Assembly (NCBI GenBank): GCA_037178625.1
Contig: CM074131.1
Location: 2,728,001-2,792,000, forward strand
DNA length: 64,000 bases
Direction of reading: 5' to 3'
Source of the DNA: Skeletonema tropicum
Taxonomy: Eukaryota; Bacillariophyta; Thalassiosirophyceae; Thalassiosirales; Thalassiosiraceae
Shown: piece by piece, positions 44,546 to 54,980 of the stretch
Layout of the letters: every line of letters begins with the position of its first letter
Numbering within the stretch: the first letter of the stretch is position 1
Translations under genes and position numbers: made by a program
Notes under the pieces: model-generated
The model's database searches: none
What the model saw: only the letters and a program-made list of their open reading frames with translations
Told to the model about the DNA's origin: nothing

Positions 44546-46171
44546 ATGTCGAACCAATTAAAACCCCTCGGAAGCGTTCTTGATGGTGTCCTCGAGAGGC
44601 TCTCCATTATTGAGGCAAAGTTGGGCATCATTCCCGGCGCTGCCCCCTCAGCAGCAGCAATCGTTGAAGATGACGAAATTCACCCTCGTCTAGTCGCCTA
44701 CGATGAACATATCCAACGCACTCTCGTGCCCTTCACCGACTCCTGCGCTGCGCTTGGAGCGGAGATGGAGTCAGTAGGGAAAAGCATTGCCGATGTATGG
44801 GGTGCCGTAAGAGGCATTGTTGAACTCGGAACAAAGTACAAAAAGCCTGCCGATGTTCCAACTGGGCTTCAGCCACACCTCAAACCATGTCAGGATGCAA
44901 TGGCCAAAATTCGTTCCGCGCGTATTGATAGGAAATTTGATTGGCATCTAAAGGCCATTATGGAAATGTTAGCTTGTGTTTCTTGGGTCATCATGTCGCC
45001 TCCTCCTAGTCCGGCAAATTTTGTGAAAGACACTATCGGAGCAAGTGACTTTTGGGCCAATAAGGTTAGGAAGGAATACAAAAACAATGAAAAGGAGGGA
45101 CCAGCCCACGTCAAATTTTGCGATACGATGAAAGCTATGGTTCTTGATTTGTCGGCTTATTTGAAGGAATACCATCTTTCTGGCTTGGCTTGGAATCCAC
45201 ACGGGAAAGATTTCTCGGATGCCAAGGTTGGAGAAGGTTCCAAACCAGCTGCTGCTGCAGCACCCAAAGCGGCACCAGCTGCTGCTGCAGCTAGCGGTGG
45301 CGGCAGTGCTGGAATTTTCGCAGAGTTGAAGAAGAAACAAACTGGAGACGGATCATCTGCTGCCACTGGTTTGAAGAAAGTTAGTCGGGATCAACAAACT
45401 TGGAGAAAGGAGTACAAGAACCCTGGCGGAGATGTCCCAAAACCAACTTCTGCTCCTGCTCCATCACCCGCTGTTGCAAAGTTTGGAGCAAAAAAGCCAT
45501 TGGGGCCACCGAAGTGTGAATATCCAGGATAGGGGATCCAAATGGAACGTAGAGAATCAAACAAAAGACACGTGCTGAAGGTGGAGTTTGCAAAGTTGAA
45601 GTTACCGATGTCAAACAGCAGGTGTGTATTGGACTTTGATTGAATTTTTGTCAGCACATGATGAGCAATCTCAAAACTTTGTTTCTCTAACATTGCTCTC
45701 TTTGAATTACAGGTATACATTTACAAGTGTGAAAACGTGACAATTCAAATCGTTGGCAAGTGTAAATCAGTCATTGTGGATAGCTGTACAAAGTGTGGTG
45801 TGGTATTCGACAATGTTATTTCAGCATGCGAAGTGGTCAACTGCAAAAGGGTGCAAGTACAGGCAACTGGAGCTTGCCCAAGCTTCTCCATTGATAAAAC
45901 AGACGGGATTGTGGTGCATTTGTCAAACGAAGCAATTAGTGAGAGCTCATTTGTAACATCGAAGAGTAGTGAGATGAATGTGAGTTGGCCAGATGATGCC
46001 GGAGAAATTAAGGAGGCTCCTATTCCTGAACAGTTCATGCACAAGATGGTGAATGGATCTGTTACCAGCCAAGGTGTCAGACCTTTATCATTAAAGTTTA
46101 GACATAGTTGTGTACATATTATTTCTCAACAGCGTCATCGCTGGGCAGCCTCTTCGCATATTTCGTATTGA
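44546..46171 (+). CDS. CAP1: adenylyl cyclase-associated protein (CAP/Srv2), two frame breaks
   Basis: Actin-monomer recycling protein. The N-terminal CAP domain starts at MSNQLKPLGSVLDGVLERL and includes LGAEMESVGKSIADVWGAVRG and WHLKAIMEMLACVSWV. An Ala/Pro-rich linker with a WH2-like AGIFAELKKKQTG follows, then the C-terminal CARP beta-helix (SKWNVENQ, VYIYKCENVTIQIVGKCKSVIVDSC, SEMNVSWP, PIPEQF). An intron at 45622-45712 (GTGTGT..ACAG) lies in the CARP domain. The frame meets TAG at 45530-45532 and then TGA at 45576-45578. Reading on after dropping the T of each stop restores the family sequence both times. The last ~30 codons to 46171 may also be in the wrong frame. The ATG at 44546 matches the conserved N-terminus. 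Confidence 0.85.
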
Positions 46172-46396
46172 AGGATACCTGTGTTTGGAGGGAAGAGGAA
46201 CACTCTATCATTATCTCACAAGCTAAGTAAGTAGCTCTCTAGCGAGAGAAGTCGTAGATGTGGATTATTGTGCGTGGTGGTTGTCGATCTGAACTTACCA
46301 GTACCACACTATGTACATGCATAAAAACTTCAACGCGCGCCCTGCAAAAAAAGAACTTTTCAACACCAACATGAACATTGCGATGCAATACGCGTC

Positions 46397-47881
46397 ATGA
46401 CAGAATCGTCAGTATCAATAACCATGGCCTCCTTCGTCTCAACCGTGAAGCGGAAACTCTCTGCCCTTTTTTCTCTCGGCAGTACACCATCTAATGAGGC
46501 TGCAGAGGTAGACGGTGAACTGTTATCTTTTGAAGAGAGTAGACCGCGGAAGAGGCGGCGTCAGGAAGGTACCCAAACGCCGATGCTCCGCTGGGAGGGC
46601 AGCCAAACTGAACTGTCAACGCCGCATCTCGAGCCCACTGACTCTATCTTACTTCCTCCTGCCTTAAATCTCTGCCATGGCATTGTGCCTACAAGTGAAG
46701 GAGCCGTCGTCAACAAAAGCAAAGTGACGTCAGAGCTACTGCGCCTCTCGAATGATGTCCTATCCAGATGTCTCTCCTTCGTTGCTACAAAATCTGATAG
46801 GTTCTCTCTTCAAACCACCTGTACAACATTTCGCCGCCTCTCGGACTCTGACGAGATGCTCGCCAACATTGATATAGGTGGAGGTTGGAATACACAGCAG
46901 ACTTCGAACGTGCCGGTGATTGATAACAACTTCATACTGCCTTCATTGGAAAGAGGAGGAAACAACCAGAATGCGGATGACATTAATGAGCGTGAAATGA
47001 CAATTGCTTTTCCTCACGGAAGATCAGCTGCTGCGACCGATAATCGTGGTATCATAACCGACAGCGACACGAGTATCACAGCCTGTAACAAACTGATCAA
47101 GTATGCAGCAGCTGGAAACATGCAAGCCGTCTACATGGTGGCCATGATTCTCTGTTATTGCCACGAGAATATCTCTGAAGGTATAGCTTTACTCCAATTA
47201 GCTCGTGATGCAGGGCATTTACCATCAACTTATGCCTTGGCGCTTATACTACGTGACTCTCGTCCTGTAGAATCTGATTATTGCCTTGATATTGCAGCAG
47301 AAAAGAACTATCCTCCAGCATGGCAGGAAAAATTAAGTGCCACTGAAATGCGACTGAAATTTGGAGGAGACTTGGACGCCAATAAGCTGATACACTATTT
47401 GGATCCACCCTGTTTGATCCGTCTTTTAGGAAGGCATTACTTGGAATGTCAGCGAGTGAGGAAGAACCAAACAAGCCACTGTTGGAATGTTCTCTGTGGA
47501 CGGTGGGCGTACCGTGCCGTTCCTTCCACGCCACAACGTCCCCAGGATCAACGAAGATATTTGCATGGATTACTAGAACCTTTCAATGCAAATGATTCAA
47601 TCATTGGCAGCTGTCATAATAGACAAAGGGCATTTTCCATTGAGTCTCTACTACCTCAATCACCTACGAGAGTAACAAGAGTGGATGATGGCAACCTTTT
47701 ATCTCCTCTTCAAAAAATAAAGGCATGTTTGGAGAGCAAACCCCACACTAGATCTCCGGGATTGAAAGTTTCCAGAATGAAGATGTGCTCTTCTTGTCGC
47801 AGAGCCAAGTATTGTAGTAAGTTATGTCAAACATATGATTGGAGAAGTGGTCGACATAAAATGGAATGCCAGTTTCTTTAG
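46397..47881 (+). CDS. F-box / Sel1 / MYND-type zinc protein (494 aa)
   Basis: Resembles plant F-box proteins that end in a MYND finger. An F-box-like helix pair is at about residues 113-150 (LLRLSNDVLSRCLSFVATKSDRFSLQ). Sel1-like helices follow at about 235-290 (AAAGNMQAVYMVAMILCY, YALALILRDS). The MYND ligands are split: CWNVLCGR near 360, then about 100 residues later CSSCRRAKYCSKLCQTYDWRSGRHKMEC. F-box members recruit targets to SCF ubiquitin ligases; substrate unknown. Single exon, ATG at 46397, frame intact. Confidence 0.7.
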   Translation: MTESSVSITMASFVSTVKRKLSALFSLGSTPSNEAAEVDGELLSFEESRPRKRRRQEGTQTPMLRWEGSQTELSTPHLEPTDSILLPPALNLCHGIVPTSEGAVVNKSKVTSELLRLSNDVLSRCLSFVATKSDRFSLQTTCTTFRRLSDSDEMLANIDIGGGWNTQQTSNVPVIDNNFILPSLERGGNNQNADDINEREMTIAFPHGRSAAATDNRGIITDSDTSITACNKLIKYAAAGNMQAVYMVAMILCYCHENISEGIALLQLARDAGHLPSTYALALILRDSRPVESDYCLDIAAEKNYPPAWQEKLSATEMRLKFGGDLDANKLIHYLDPPCLIRLLGRHYLECQRVRKNQTSHCWNVLCGRWAYRAVPSTPQRPQDQRRYLHGLLEPFNANDSIIGSCHNRQRAFSIESLLPQSPTRVTRVDDGNLLSPLQKIKACLESKPHTRSPGLKVSRMKMCSSCRRAKYCSKLCQTYDWRSGRHKMECQFL

Positions 47882-48757
47882 AAAAAGAGCGTGCTTTTGT
47901 TGTACAATTAGTGCTCATGCACTTGAATGTAATAATTAAATGATACATATTTCCCCCTTTCCCATTTGCTCTTCCAATTGTTCAAGGTTTACTTTACAGA
48001 TACTGAGCAAGATGCCTTACTGAGAATTATTGATTCAGAACACCTTGGTGGAGAAATCAATGCAGGAAGTTTGAAGTTTGGTTGTTCATCAGAGGCTGAC
48101 AACAACTCGCCTGATTCAAAAGCTGAGTCGTATCTCTTATCAAATGCAACTCTTAGCTAATGTATTAATGAGAAAGAGAGGCAGTTATTTGCTACTGTGG
48201 CCACATGGGATTGATAACCTCTCAAGATCAAGAATTTTGCAATGTCTCATACTCTAAAGCACTTTAAATGGATGAATTGGAAAGGCTCACTTGTAAACTT
48301 GTACTGTAAGCTTGCACTTGTACTTGTCAGTGTCAGGATTCCTTTGCTATTGAGATTTTTCTCCCACTGCCACTGCGTCTGTCTTTCTCTGTCGTGAAAT
48401 TATTGATTTTCAATCGATGCTGCCTATTTACTGTATCCGTTGCTGATTGCATATATATAGATAGTGTCTCCACAAGTTGGATTGAACCAGATTGATTGAA
48501 CCTCTACTCTCTCTAGAGTAGAACGTGAGAGAAAGAGAGAATGAAAAGTAGGTATTGTAGTTGTAGATGGCTGTGTGAGCGAGGCTGCGAGGGCGAGGGA
48601 GAGAGCAGAGAGCCTACTGATCCTCTCATCGCCCAACCAACCTGCCTCCTCTCATTCAGGATCCCGCGTAAATTCGTACCTATTCCGCCCCGTAAGCCGT
48701 AGAAATAGCGCAAGCAAAAGCAAGGAGCGAGCCCCACCCCACAAAAACATCTCGAAC
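47882..48757. other. intergenic
   Basis: 876 bp between the MYND gene and prefoldin 3, same strand. A 64-codon frame at 47966-48160 is open but lacks an ATG and any motif; it may be 3' UTR. The frame of prefoldin is open upstream to 48575 without an ATG. Confidence 0.4.
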
Positions 48758-49387
48758 ATGGCCGAACTCACCAGCAATGCAGCCGCGGAAGCGAGCAATG
48801 ATAACGAAGCACCTGTGGCAAACATTTCGCTGCAGAATATAATCGATGGTACAAATGAGCGGTCTATACCAAGGACTAAATTCATTGAGGACATTGATAT
48901 GTTTAGCGGCTCGTTTGATCCTCCAGCGTCCCCCGAGTTACTCATTGGGGCCTACAGTGATTTGCACAGTAAATTCAAGCAAATAGAACAACAACTCACG
49001 GAGAAAAAGGCTCATCGAGAAAAGAGCATTCCTGAAATTGAAAAGTCAATCAAATTACTTCGTCATTTGATGCAAAAAAAGGAGGAGGGAGATGCGGCCA
49101 TCACCCGATACAATATTGCTGACATCGTCTACGCGAAGGCGGAGGTTGACTGCTCACAGGGCATTGTGAATTTGTGGCTCGGAGCCGATGTCATGTTGGA
49201 GTACACCTACGAAGAGGCACTTGAGTTGCTGACTGGAAAGGAGTCCAAGGCGAAAAAAGAATTGGAGGACGTTACTGAAGATCTCTCTTTTACTCGCAAT
49301 CAAATCATCACGTGTGAAGTGAATATTAGTAGAGTCTACAATTGGGATGTCAGAAGAAAGCGTGCTGCGGCTGCAGGAAGCAACTAG
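48758..49387 (+). CDS. PFDN3: prefoldin subunit 3 (209 aa)
   Basis: Alpha-type subunit of the hexameric prefoldin co-chaperone, which hands actin and tubulin to CCT (a CCT subunit lies at 59-61 kb). IPRTKFIEDIDMF is the family start of the fold. Two coiled coils flank the beta region VEVDCSQGIVNLWLGADVMLEYTYEEAL, and the end NWDVRRKRA matches the family. The start is ATG 48758; the longer open frame begins at GTG. Single exon, frame intact. Confidence 0.88.
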   Translation: MAELTSNAAAEASNDNEAPVANISLQNIIDGTNERSIPRTKFIEDIDMFSGSFDPPASPELLIGAYSDLHSKFKQIEQQLTEKKAHREKSIPEIEKSIKLLRHLMQKKEEGDAAITRYNIADIVYAKAEVDCSQGIVNLWLGADVMLEYTYEEALELLTGKESKAKKELEDVTEDLSFTRNQIITCEVNISRVYNWDVRRKRAAAAGSN

Positions 49388-49504
49388 ATTGTCTGTGGAA
49401 GAAAAGCTGGAAAGCAAGAGACAGTGATCACGACTCGCTACACGCACTAACACGCACAGCTATGGTATCTGAAGACGGATTTTACTGTAGGCATATTCTC
49501 TATT

Positions 49505-51236
49505 CTAAAATACCTCGTTCGCACCCTCTTCTATTCCAACAATATTATTTTGACCCCCCGCTTGTTGTCGGGCGTCGTGGTCAGACTTACTGAGATCAAG
49601 AAGTAAAATCCTTCGTCTCAGAGTGCCCCTCTTCTGATTCGCTTCTCGCTGCTGTTGCCTTCGTTGACGATGTTCTGCTACATGCTGGGCAAGAGAACTG
49701 TCATCGTCTGCGGTAGCGGTAGTGTAAGGCAAAGTCGCATTAGCGCCATGATAGCTAATATCCAATCCAACAATCTCATCAAGACTATCAGCACTGGAGG
49801 AAAAAGAAGAGAAAGAAAAAAAGAGTGTTAGATGATACAAAACAAGCCGATCATAAGAACAAGGGAACATCATTTCTTACCGCAACCAGCCTAGATAATG
49901 AAGGAGCCCAAAGAATGGAAACATGAGGACAGTGACCCATCCTATCACGAATAAGATTCCAATCACTTGGCAAGCAAGCAACCTCCCATCGTTAATCGTG
50001 TAGAACAATCCAGCTGCTGTAACCCCTGGATGTAAGAGGTGGATATACTCTGGTACTGCGAACAACCCAACAGAGAACGCACCCCATACTCCACAACACA
50101 AGTGAATTGGAATTGCATCTACTGCGTCATCGACCCGCAGTTTCACAATTAGATTGGACCCACATAAGTAGATTAGGCCAGAGATAAAACCGATGATTAT
50201 TGAAGCCCAGCTAGTTATGACAGCACACCCACCTGTGACCGAAACAAGACCGCTAAGGCATCCCCAGAGTGCGTCCGTCAAACTGAAAGTAGCTTCCCCA
50301 GTTTCCCTTTCTGACAGCCATGCCTTCGCCAACAGAGCAGAAATGGACCCCGCTGCAGCAGAAAGAGTAGTATTGACCACTGCGTTTTGCGCAAGAACTG
50401 CGTTACTCTTGATTGTGATGTAGTATACAGACCCAGCGTTAAATCCATACCAGCTGCGAAGAACAATTTTGACAACGAGAATTAGCGACATGGAGAACAC
50501 ATGCAGGCGGATCGGATTGATGAGCAAGAATCTAACCATCTACTCACCCAAACCACAGAATAAAGACACCTAGCATCTTGAGGGCTATTGAATGACCGGG
50601 AAAATCCTTCGCTATTCTTCTTCCATCAATTTCATGAAATCGTCCCTTTCTCGCACCCAACACATATGCAGCTATTGGACAATAGATACATCACAAGAAG
50701 ACGGTAAATTAGCTCTTCAAAGAATGATAAAATATAGATTGCAAGCAATTTCACTCACCTATCAGGGCAGTCTGTCCACCAGTTACATGAACAACGAGGC
50801 TACCAGCATAATCTATGACACCAATCCCGAACAAAGGATTTGCAGTGAACGAGCTAAGGAAGCCTCTTGGAGTCCAAATACTGTGCACAACTACTGGGTA
50901 TACAAACGCAGTCAATAATGTTGAATACAACAAATATGCAAGCATTTGAGATCTCTCTGCTAACGCCCCCGCAACAATGGTTGCAGATGTTGCAGCAAAC
51001 GAGAATTGGAACAACCAAAATGCCTTTTGGTCTAAATCCGACAAGAAGAAATTGCTGAGGCCAGCAAAGGTAAGTTGATCATTATTGCCGCCGCCAGAGC
51101 CCTGGTCTCCTGGGTAACTTGACCCCCACGCGAATGCGTATCCAACCGTGTAAAATCCCAAAGCGGCGCCACATGCATCTAGTAGATTCTTTAACATTGT
51201 GTTTTGCAGATTCTTCAGTCTCACCGAACCCGCACA

Positions 51237-51272
<36 letters not shown>

Positions 51273-51443
51273 AGATGCTGCATAGATGAGGTAGAAAGCG
51301 TCGACACCAGATCTTGTGTCATCGATAGTGTTGGATATACATCTCAGCATTTCAGTTTGTTGCTCATCTGTGGTAAGATTCGCAGATAATGATTGCATAC
51401 ACACATCGAAGGTGCTGTGGGAAGATGATGACCCAGAAGGCAT
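49505..51443 (-). CDS. ammonium transporter (AMT/Amt family, 556 aa, four exons)
   Basis: Channel-like plasma-membrane ammonium transporter with 11 expected helices. Exons read by hand: 50759-51443, 50548-50671, 49881-50453 and 49505-49793. Phases 1, 2 and 2 all match and the frame is open throughout. Marks include FMQAGFAMVCAGSVRLKN, HVTGGQTALI (first pore His), GVFILWFGWYGFNAGS, IHLCCGVWGAFSVG (second pore His) and the Amt-type tail GLDISYHGAN. Introns are about 90-100 bp with GTGAG/GTAAG donors. The Arg/Gln-rich cytosolic tail may carry regulation. Amt-type rather than Rh. No frame break, unlike many neighbours. Confidence 0.92.
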
Positions 51444-52158
51444 GATCGATGCAACTGAGAAAGAAGATTAAGTAGTGTAGACTTATTCACGTAGCAAAGT
51501 TAAGTGTCTCTTATAAATGATGGTTTGCAGGTGCACCTACGGCCATCACGTTGACACTGCGTATCTTTTTTGACACCAGTTTTTTCAAGATTGGGGCACA
51601 ATCACAATGCTGTGCCCTGCGCCCTTGCTTGATGGTGTGGATGGTGGTGGTCGGTGCGTTCGTGGTCTTTGCGGGCGATCAGGAAAGCGGGCGTTATTTT
51701 GTCTCTTGTAGGTGGCGCCCACGTGGACCCAACAACTGTGGATAATCGGGTATAAATCATCTATAAATACCCGTAAAATGACAAACTATACCCATAAAAG
51801 ATCCAAAATTTCCTGAAACCTCTCCCCAAACCAGACTATGTTGTGGGCATGCCCCCATGCCCCATGTCTTAGGCCTCGTCCCGGTGATGTCAATCTTGGA
51901 TAAGCGGGTTCCCGTGATAAGCGCTACTTTTATGCATGCGCAATGCGAAGGGTCTGCGTGTTGCGCATCCAGCTCTTGTACCAGCCACGTGTTGGTACTC
52001 CGCTACTCAAATCTGTAAGACAGTTTGTGTTGGGCACCTGCCCAAGTGGCGCGCCACCATCGCCATCTCGCGCGAGCTAGCTCGCCAAACACTTCTCGAA
52101 AAAAAAATCAACACAACCAACCACGGAACCAACAATCATCACAACCACAACAACAACC
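51444..52158. promoter_or_regulatory. divergent promoter region
   Basis: 715 bp between the ammonium transporter and the NDC1-like gene. It includes a repeated ATAAATCATCTATAAATACCC motif near 51750-51775 and AAC-rich sequence just before 52159. Not resolved further. Confidence 0.35.
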
Positions 52159-54852
52159 ATGGCAACATCAATGCCTCCGCCCCTGGTGGACGAGACGTCT
52201 ACTCAATCAATTTACACCTTCCCCTTCCCAGCGGCCAATAATAGTAGATCATCATCAAATGACGCCAACTACTCAATCGCGAGTAAAACAACTTCAATCG
52301 GCAGGCCCGCACCATCACCTTCACCTTCACCTCAAAAGTCTCGGCCAAACTTTGTGTGCTCCGAAATCCCCCACACGACAGCGCTTCATTTCCTCCATCG
52401 GCGTCTTCTCCTCCCAACATTCATCATTCCTGCGGCACTGCTCTCCGTTCCCCCGCTGTTAGTTTCATCGCTGGCATTCCTCGCCTATCATGTCACTGGA
52501 ACGGGCGGATCGTCAACGTCCTTGGCTGCCATCGTTGGAACGTCTTCCATCCTCATTGTATCTACATTGCTGTTGATGCGGACAGGGAAACTTGTTATTA
52601 CGAGCCATTTTACCGATGAGAAGGCAAGGAAAAAATTCATGGAAAAAAGCACGATTGCTTTGCCATTTTGGTCAATGGTGTTGAGTATCTTTGCCGTGAG
52701 GATATTGCACTCCTTTCTGCAGGTGTTTCGACCACTATTTACCGAGACAATGGCATCATCCACAGCTGAAACAGCATCTCAGGGTTGGAAGAGCATCATA
52801 CTCGGTCTGATGGGAACCACATCCTTTTGGACAATCAAAACTTGCTGCATGACATTCCTCCCATCAATGGCTTGGGCATGGATTAGTATCCTCGTTGCCA
52901 TCCGTTACACCGGTCCATTCTCCCCGATACTTCGCTGTTCCTCGACTCCATTGAAAACGAACCCATTTGATGCGGCTCTCAATAAAATTGGGAGGAACTT
53001 TACGTCGACTAGTAGATTTTTGGACATGGTGGCCAATTGTTTGGATAAATTATCTGCTGCAACGAGTCCGGATCAGACAAAGAAAGGGACAACCTATACA
53101 ACAGGACAAACACAAATGACCAATGAAAAGAAGACACTGTTACAATCAAATATTAGTACTGCCAACAACGCAGCAGCAACAAAGTCGAGTAATGATGGTA
53201 TCGTTGGAAAAGATGGAATGATCGAGTTGCTAAAATTGTCACCCGCCACCAACGCACGGTACAGCAGACCAGGGTTCATCACCATTGCCATTCAAGTCAT
53301 TGCCAACATCGTCGGTGGGCACATTTTCGCACGTACGTTTGTGCTTCCTCTTCTTGGGAATGTTCTTGTTCGACTAGATGAAACTGTCGTGGTTGTGACT
53401 GTAGTGTCGTGTCTTTTGGTTCCAGTCCTTGAACTGTTTTCGATCATTAGTGAGGCTGAATTGCATTATGGGCATTATTCATCCGCTGGTGATGTGTTTG
53501 CTTTTGGCAAAAGTGATGGGAATCTTCGGTTCTTCCTTGTGAATTTAGGACAGGATGTGATGCAACGCATCCAACGGTCCTTGGTTGGATATGCCATGAT
53601 CACACCCATCATTGCCACTCTAACCATATCTCTATGGGCGCATTTTGGTCAATATCTTTTGAGTGGAGCATCGTTTTCGTTGACACCACCTTCCTACCCT
53701 GTTATTATGCTAGCACTTGTGATCTCGTACGTTACTGTGGCATTCACGGTGATCGCACTGGCAGTTCAAGATGTGTTGACCCGTTGGGCAGTGTGTGCAC
53801 CCGGAGTAGATGCTGATATTCTCCTGTATCAGACTTCGACAAAGGTACCAACAGATGCGAAAAAGGCAACGGCACCACCAACGAAGTCGGGCGTAACTTC
53901 TACTCCCAATAGCAAGAAGAAGTTTCTGACGGAGGATCTGTTCATTCAGTCGATTCTCATGGGTGATGGAAATACTGTTTCTCAGGTCATTGCAAATCCA
54001 GACACTGACGCACAGCTGAGAATGGCGCGATTCAAGAGTCATCAGGACGATGAAATCAGTAGGAATGACACGGCAGTAGCATCATTCGCCCAGTGGATTC
54101 AGTCATCTTCTACGACTGCATCAGGGCGACTTTCAGATGATATACTACGAATGAGTTTACTTGAGTCTCTCGGTGGAGGTGGCAGTTGTTCTCCTGAATC
54201 AGCGCAATCAAAGACGTCATCGCGTCACTTTGGAGAAGAAAGACACTATTCTGCATTGCGCAAAAGACTTGAGCTTTCCGCCGCTACTGCTGCACCTGGT
54301 CGGCAGCCAATTGCCGCCCCCGTTATTAGAGCGCTTTGTGCCTTTGCTGGAGGAGTGGGCGAATCCATGAGTGAAATTTACCGGCAAGAGATGAAGGATG
54401 GAAAACCTACTGGTAAAAGCTTAGCCGAAATGTGGAAACTCCCACCGGGATCGCTAGCCGCAGCTGAACTGTGTATCGTTGCGGCAGCTAGACTTGTTGT
54501 TATGAACTCGGCTATTGACAAGAAGCGTCATGAACGCATTTGCCTCCTTCTACCTTGCATTCTTCAATCGGCATACAAGCTACGATGTGGGTTATTTTCA
54601 TACGCAAAAGCAACGGCAATCATGTATGATGTCAAGTTGGCCTCTTTTGACAAGACTGGAAGAACTGATGGCTTGATGAAATTCATTGAGCAGAAGTGTC
54701 CAGATCTCTGCCCTGTTCTTTCAGCCTGTAACAACTCTGCGCGTATGGTAATTCAGACTGATAGAGCTCTAGAGGAAGTTGTTTTGCGCAGGAAGTGGAA
54801 GGCCGACATGCAAGGTTGGTTGCTTGGGCTAAATTGCGAAACAGAGTCTTAA
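52159..54852 (+). CDS. large multi-pass membrane protein, possibly NDC1-like nucleoporin (897 aa)
   Basis: A Ser/Thr/Pro-rich first 75 residues is followed by about six hydrophobic helices: LLLPTFIIPAALLSV, LAAIVGTSSILIVSTLLL, FWSMVLSIFAVRILHSF, MAWAWISILVAI, VVVVTVVSCLLVPVLELF and PVIMLALVISYVTVAFTVIAL. A long soluble C-ter half is rich in Ser and helix formers. Six N-terminal helices plus a ~400-residue tail, and TEDLFIQSIL after the helices, are the layout of NDC1, the membrane nucleoporin. No single motif proves it. Single exon, frame intact, ATG in good context (ACCATGG). Confidence 0.5.
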   Translation: MATSMPPPLVDETSTQSIYTFPFPAANNSRSSSNDANYSIASKTTSIGRPAPSPSPSPQKSRPNFVCSEIPHTTALHFLHRRLLLPTFIIPAALLSVPPLLVSSLAFLAYHVTGTGGSSTSLAAIVGTSSILIVSTLLLMRTGKLVITSHFTDEKARKKFMEKSTIALPFWSMVLSIFAVRILHSFLQVFRPLFTETMASSTAETASQGWKSIILGLMGTTSFWTIKTCCMTFLPSMAWAWISILVAIRYTGPFSPILRCSSTPLKTNPFDAALNKIGRNFTSTSRFLDMVANCLDKLSAATSPDQTKKGTTYTTGQTQMTNEKKTLLQSNISTANNAAATKSSNDGIVGKDGMIELLKLSPATNARYSRPGFITIAIQVIANIVGGHIFARTFVLPLLGNVLVRLDETVVVVTVVSCLLVPVLELFSIISEAELHYGHYSSAGDVFAFGKSDGNLRFFLVNLGQDVMQRIQRSLVGYAMITPIIATLTISLWAHFGQYLLSGASFSLTPPSYPVIMLALVISYVTVAFTVIALAVQDVLTRWAVCAPGVDADILLYQTSTKVPTDAKKATAPPTKSGVTSTPNSKKKFLTEDLFIQSILMGDGNTVSQVIANPDTDAQLRMARFKSHQDDEISRNDTAVASFAQWIQSSSTTASGRLSDDILRMSLLESLGGGGSCSPESAQSKTSSRHFGEERHYSALRKRLELSAATAAPGRQPIAAPVIRALCAFAGGVGESMSEIYRQEMKDGKPTGKSLAEMWKLPPGSLAAAELCIVAAARLVVMNSAIDKKRHERICLLLPCILQSAYKLRCGLFSYAKATAIMYDVKLASFDKTGRTDGLMKFIEQKCPDLCPVLSACNNSARMVIQTDRALEEVVLRRKWKADMQGWLLGLNCETES

Positions 54853-54980
54853 AGAACTCTCTTGATTCCGTCGGTGTGATCTTGCAAGAAAGGAGAAAGT
54901 TGTTGGACAACACTATTTTTTCTGCACTGGTCATTGTTACCTACTTAGATCTTATGCATTTATTCTGAGTTATTTATTCA

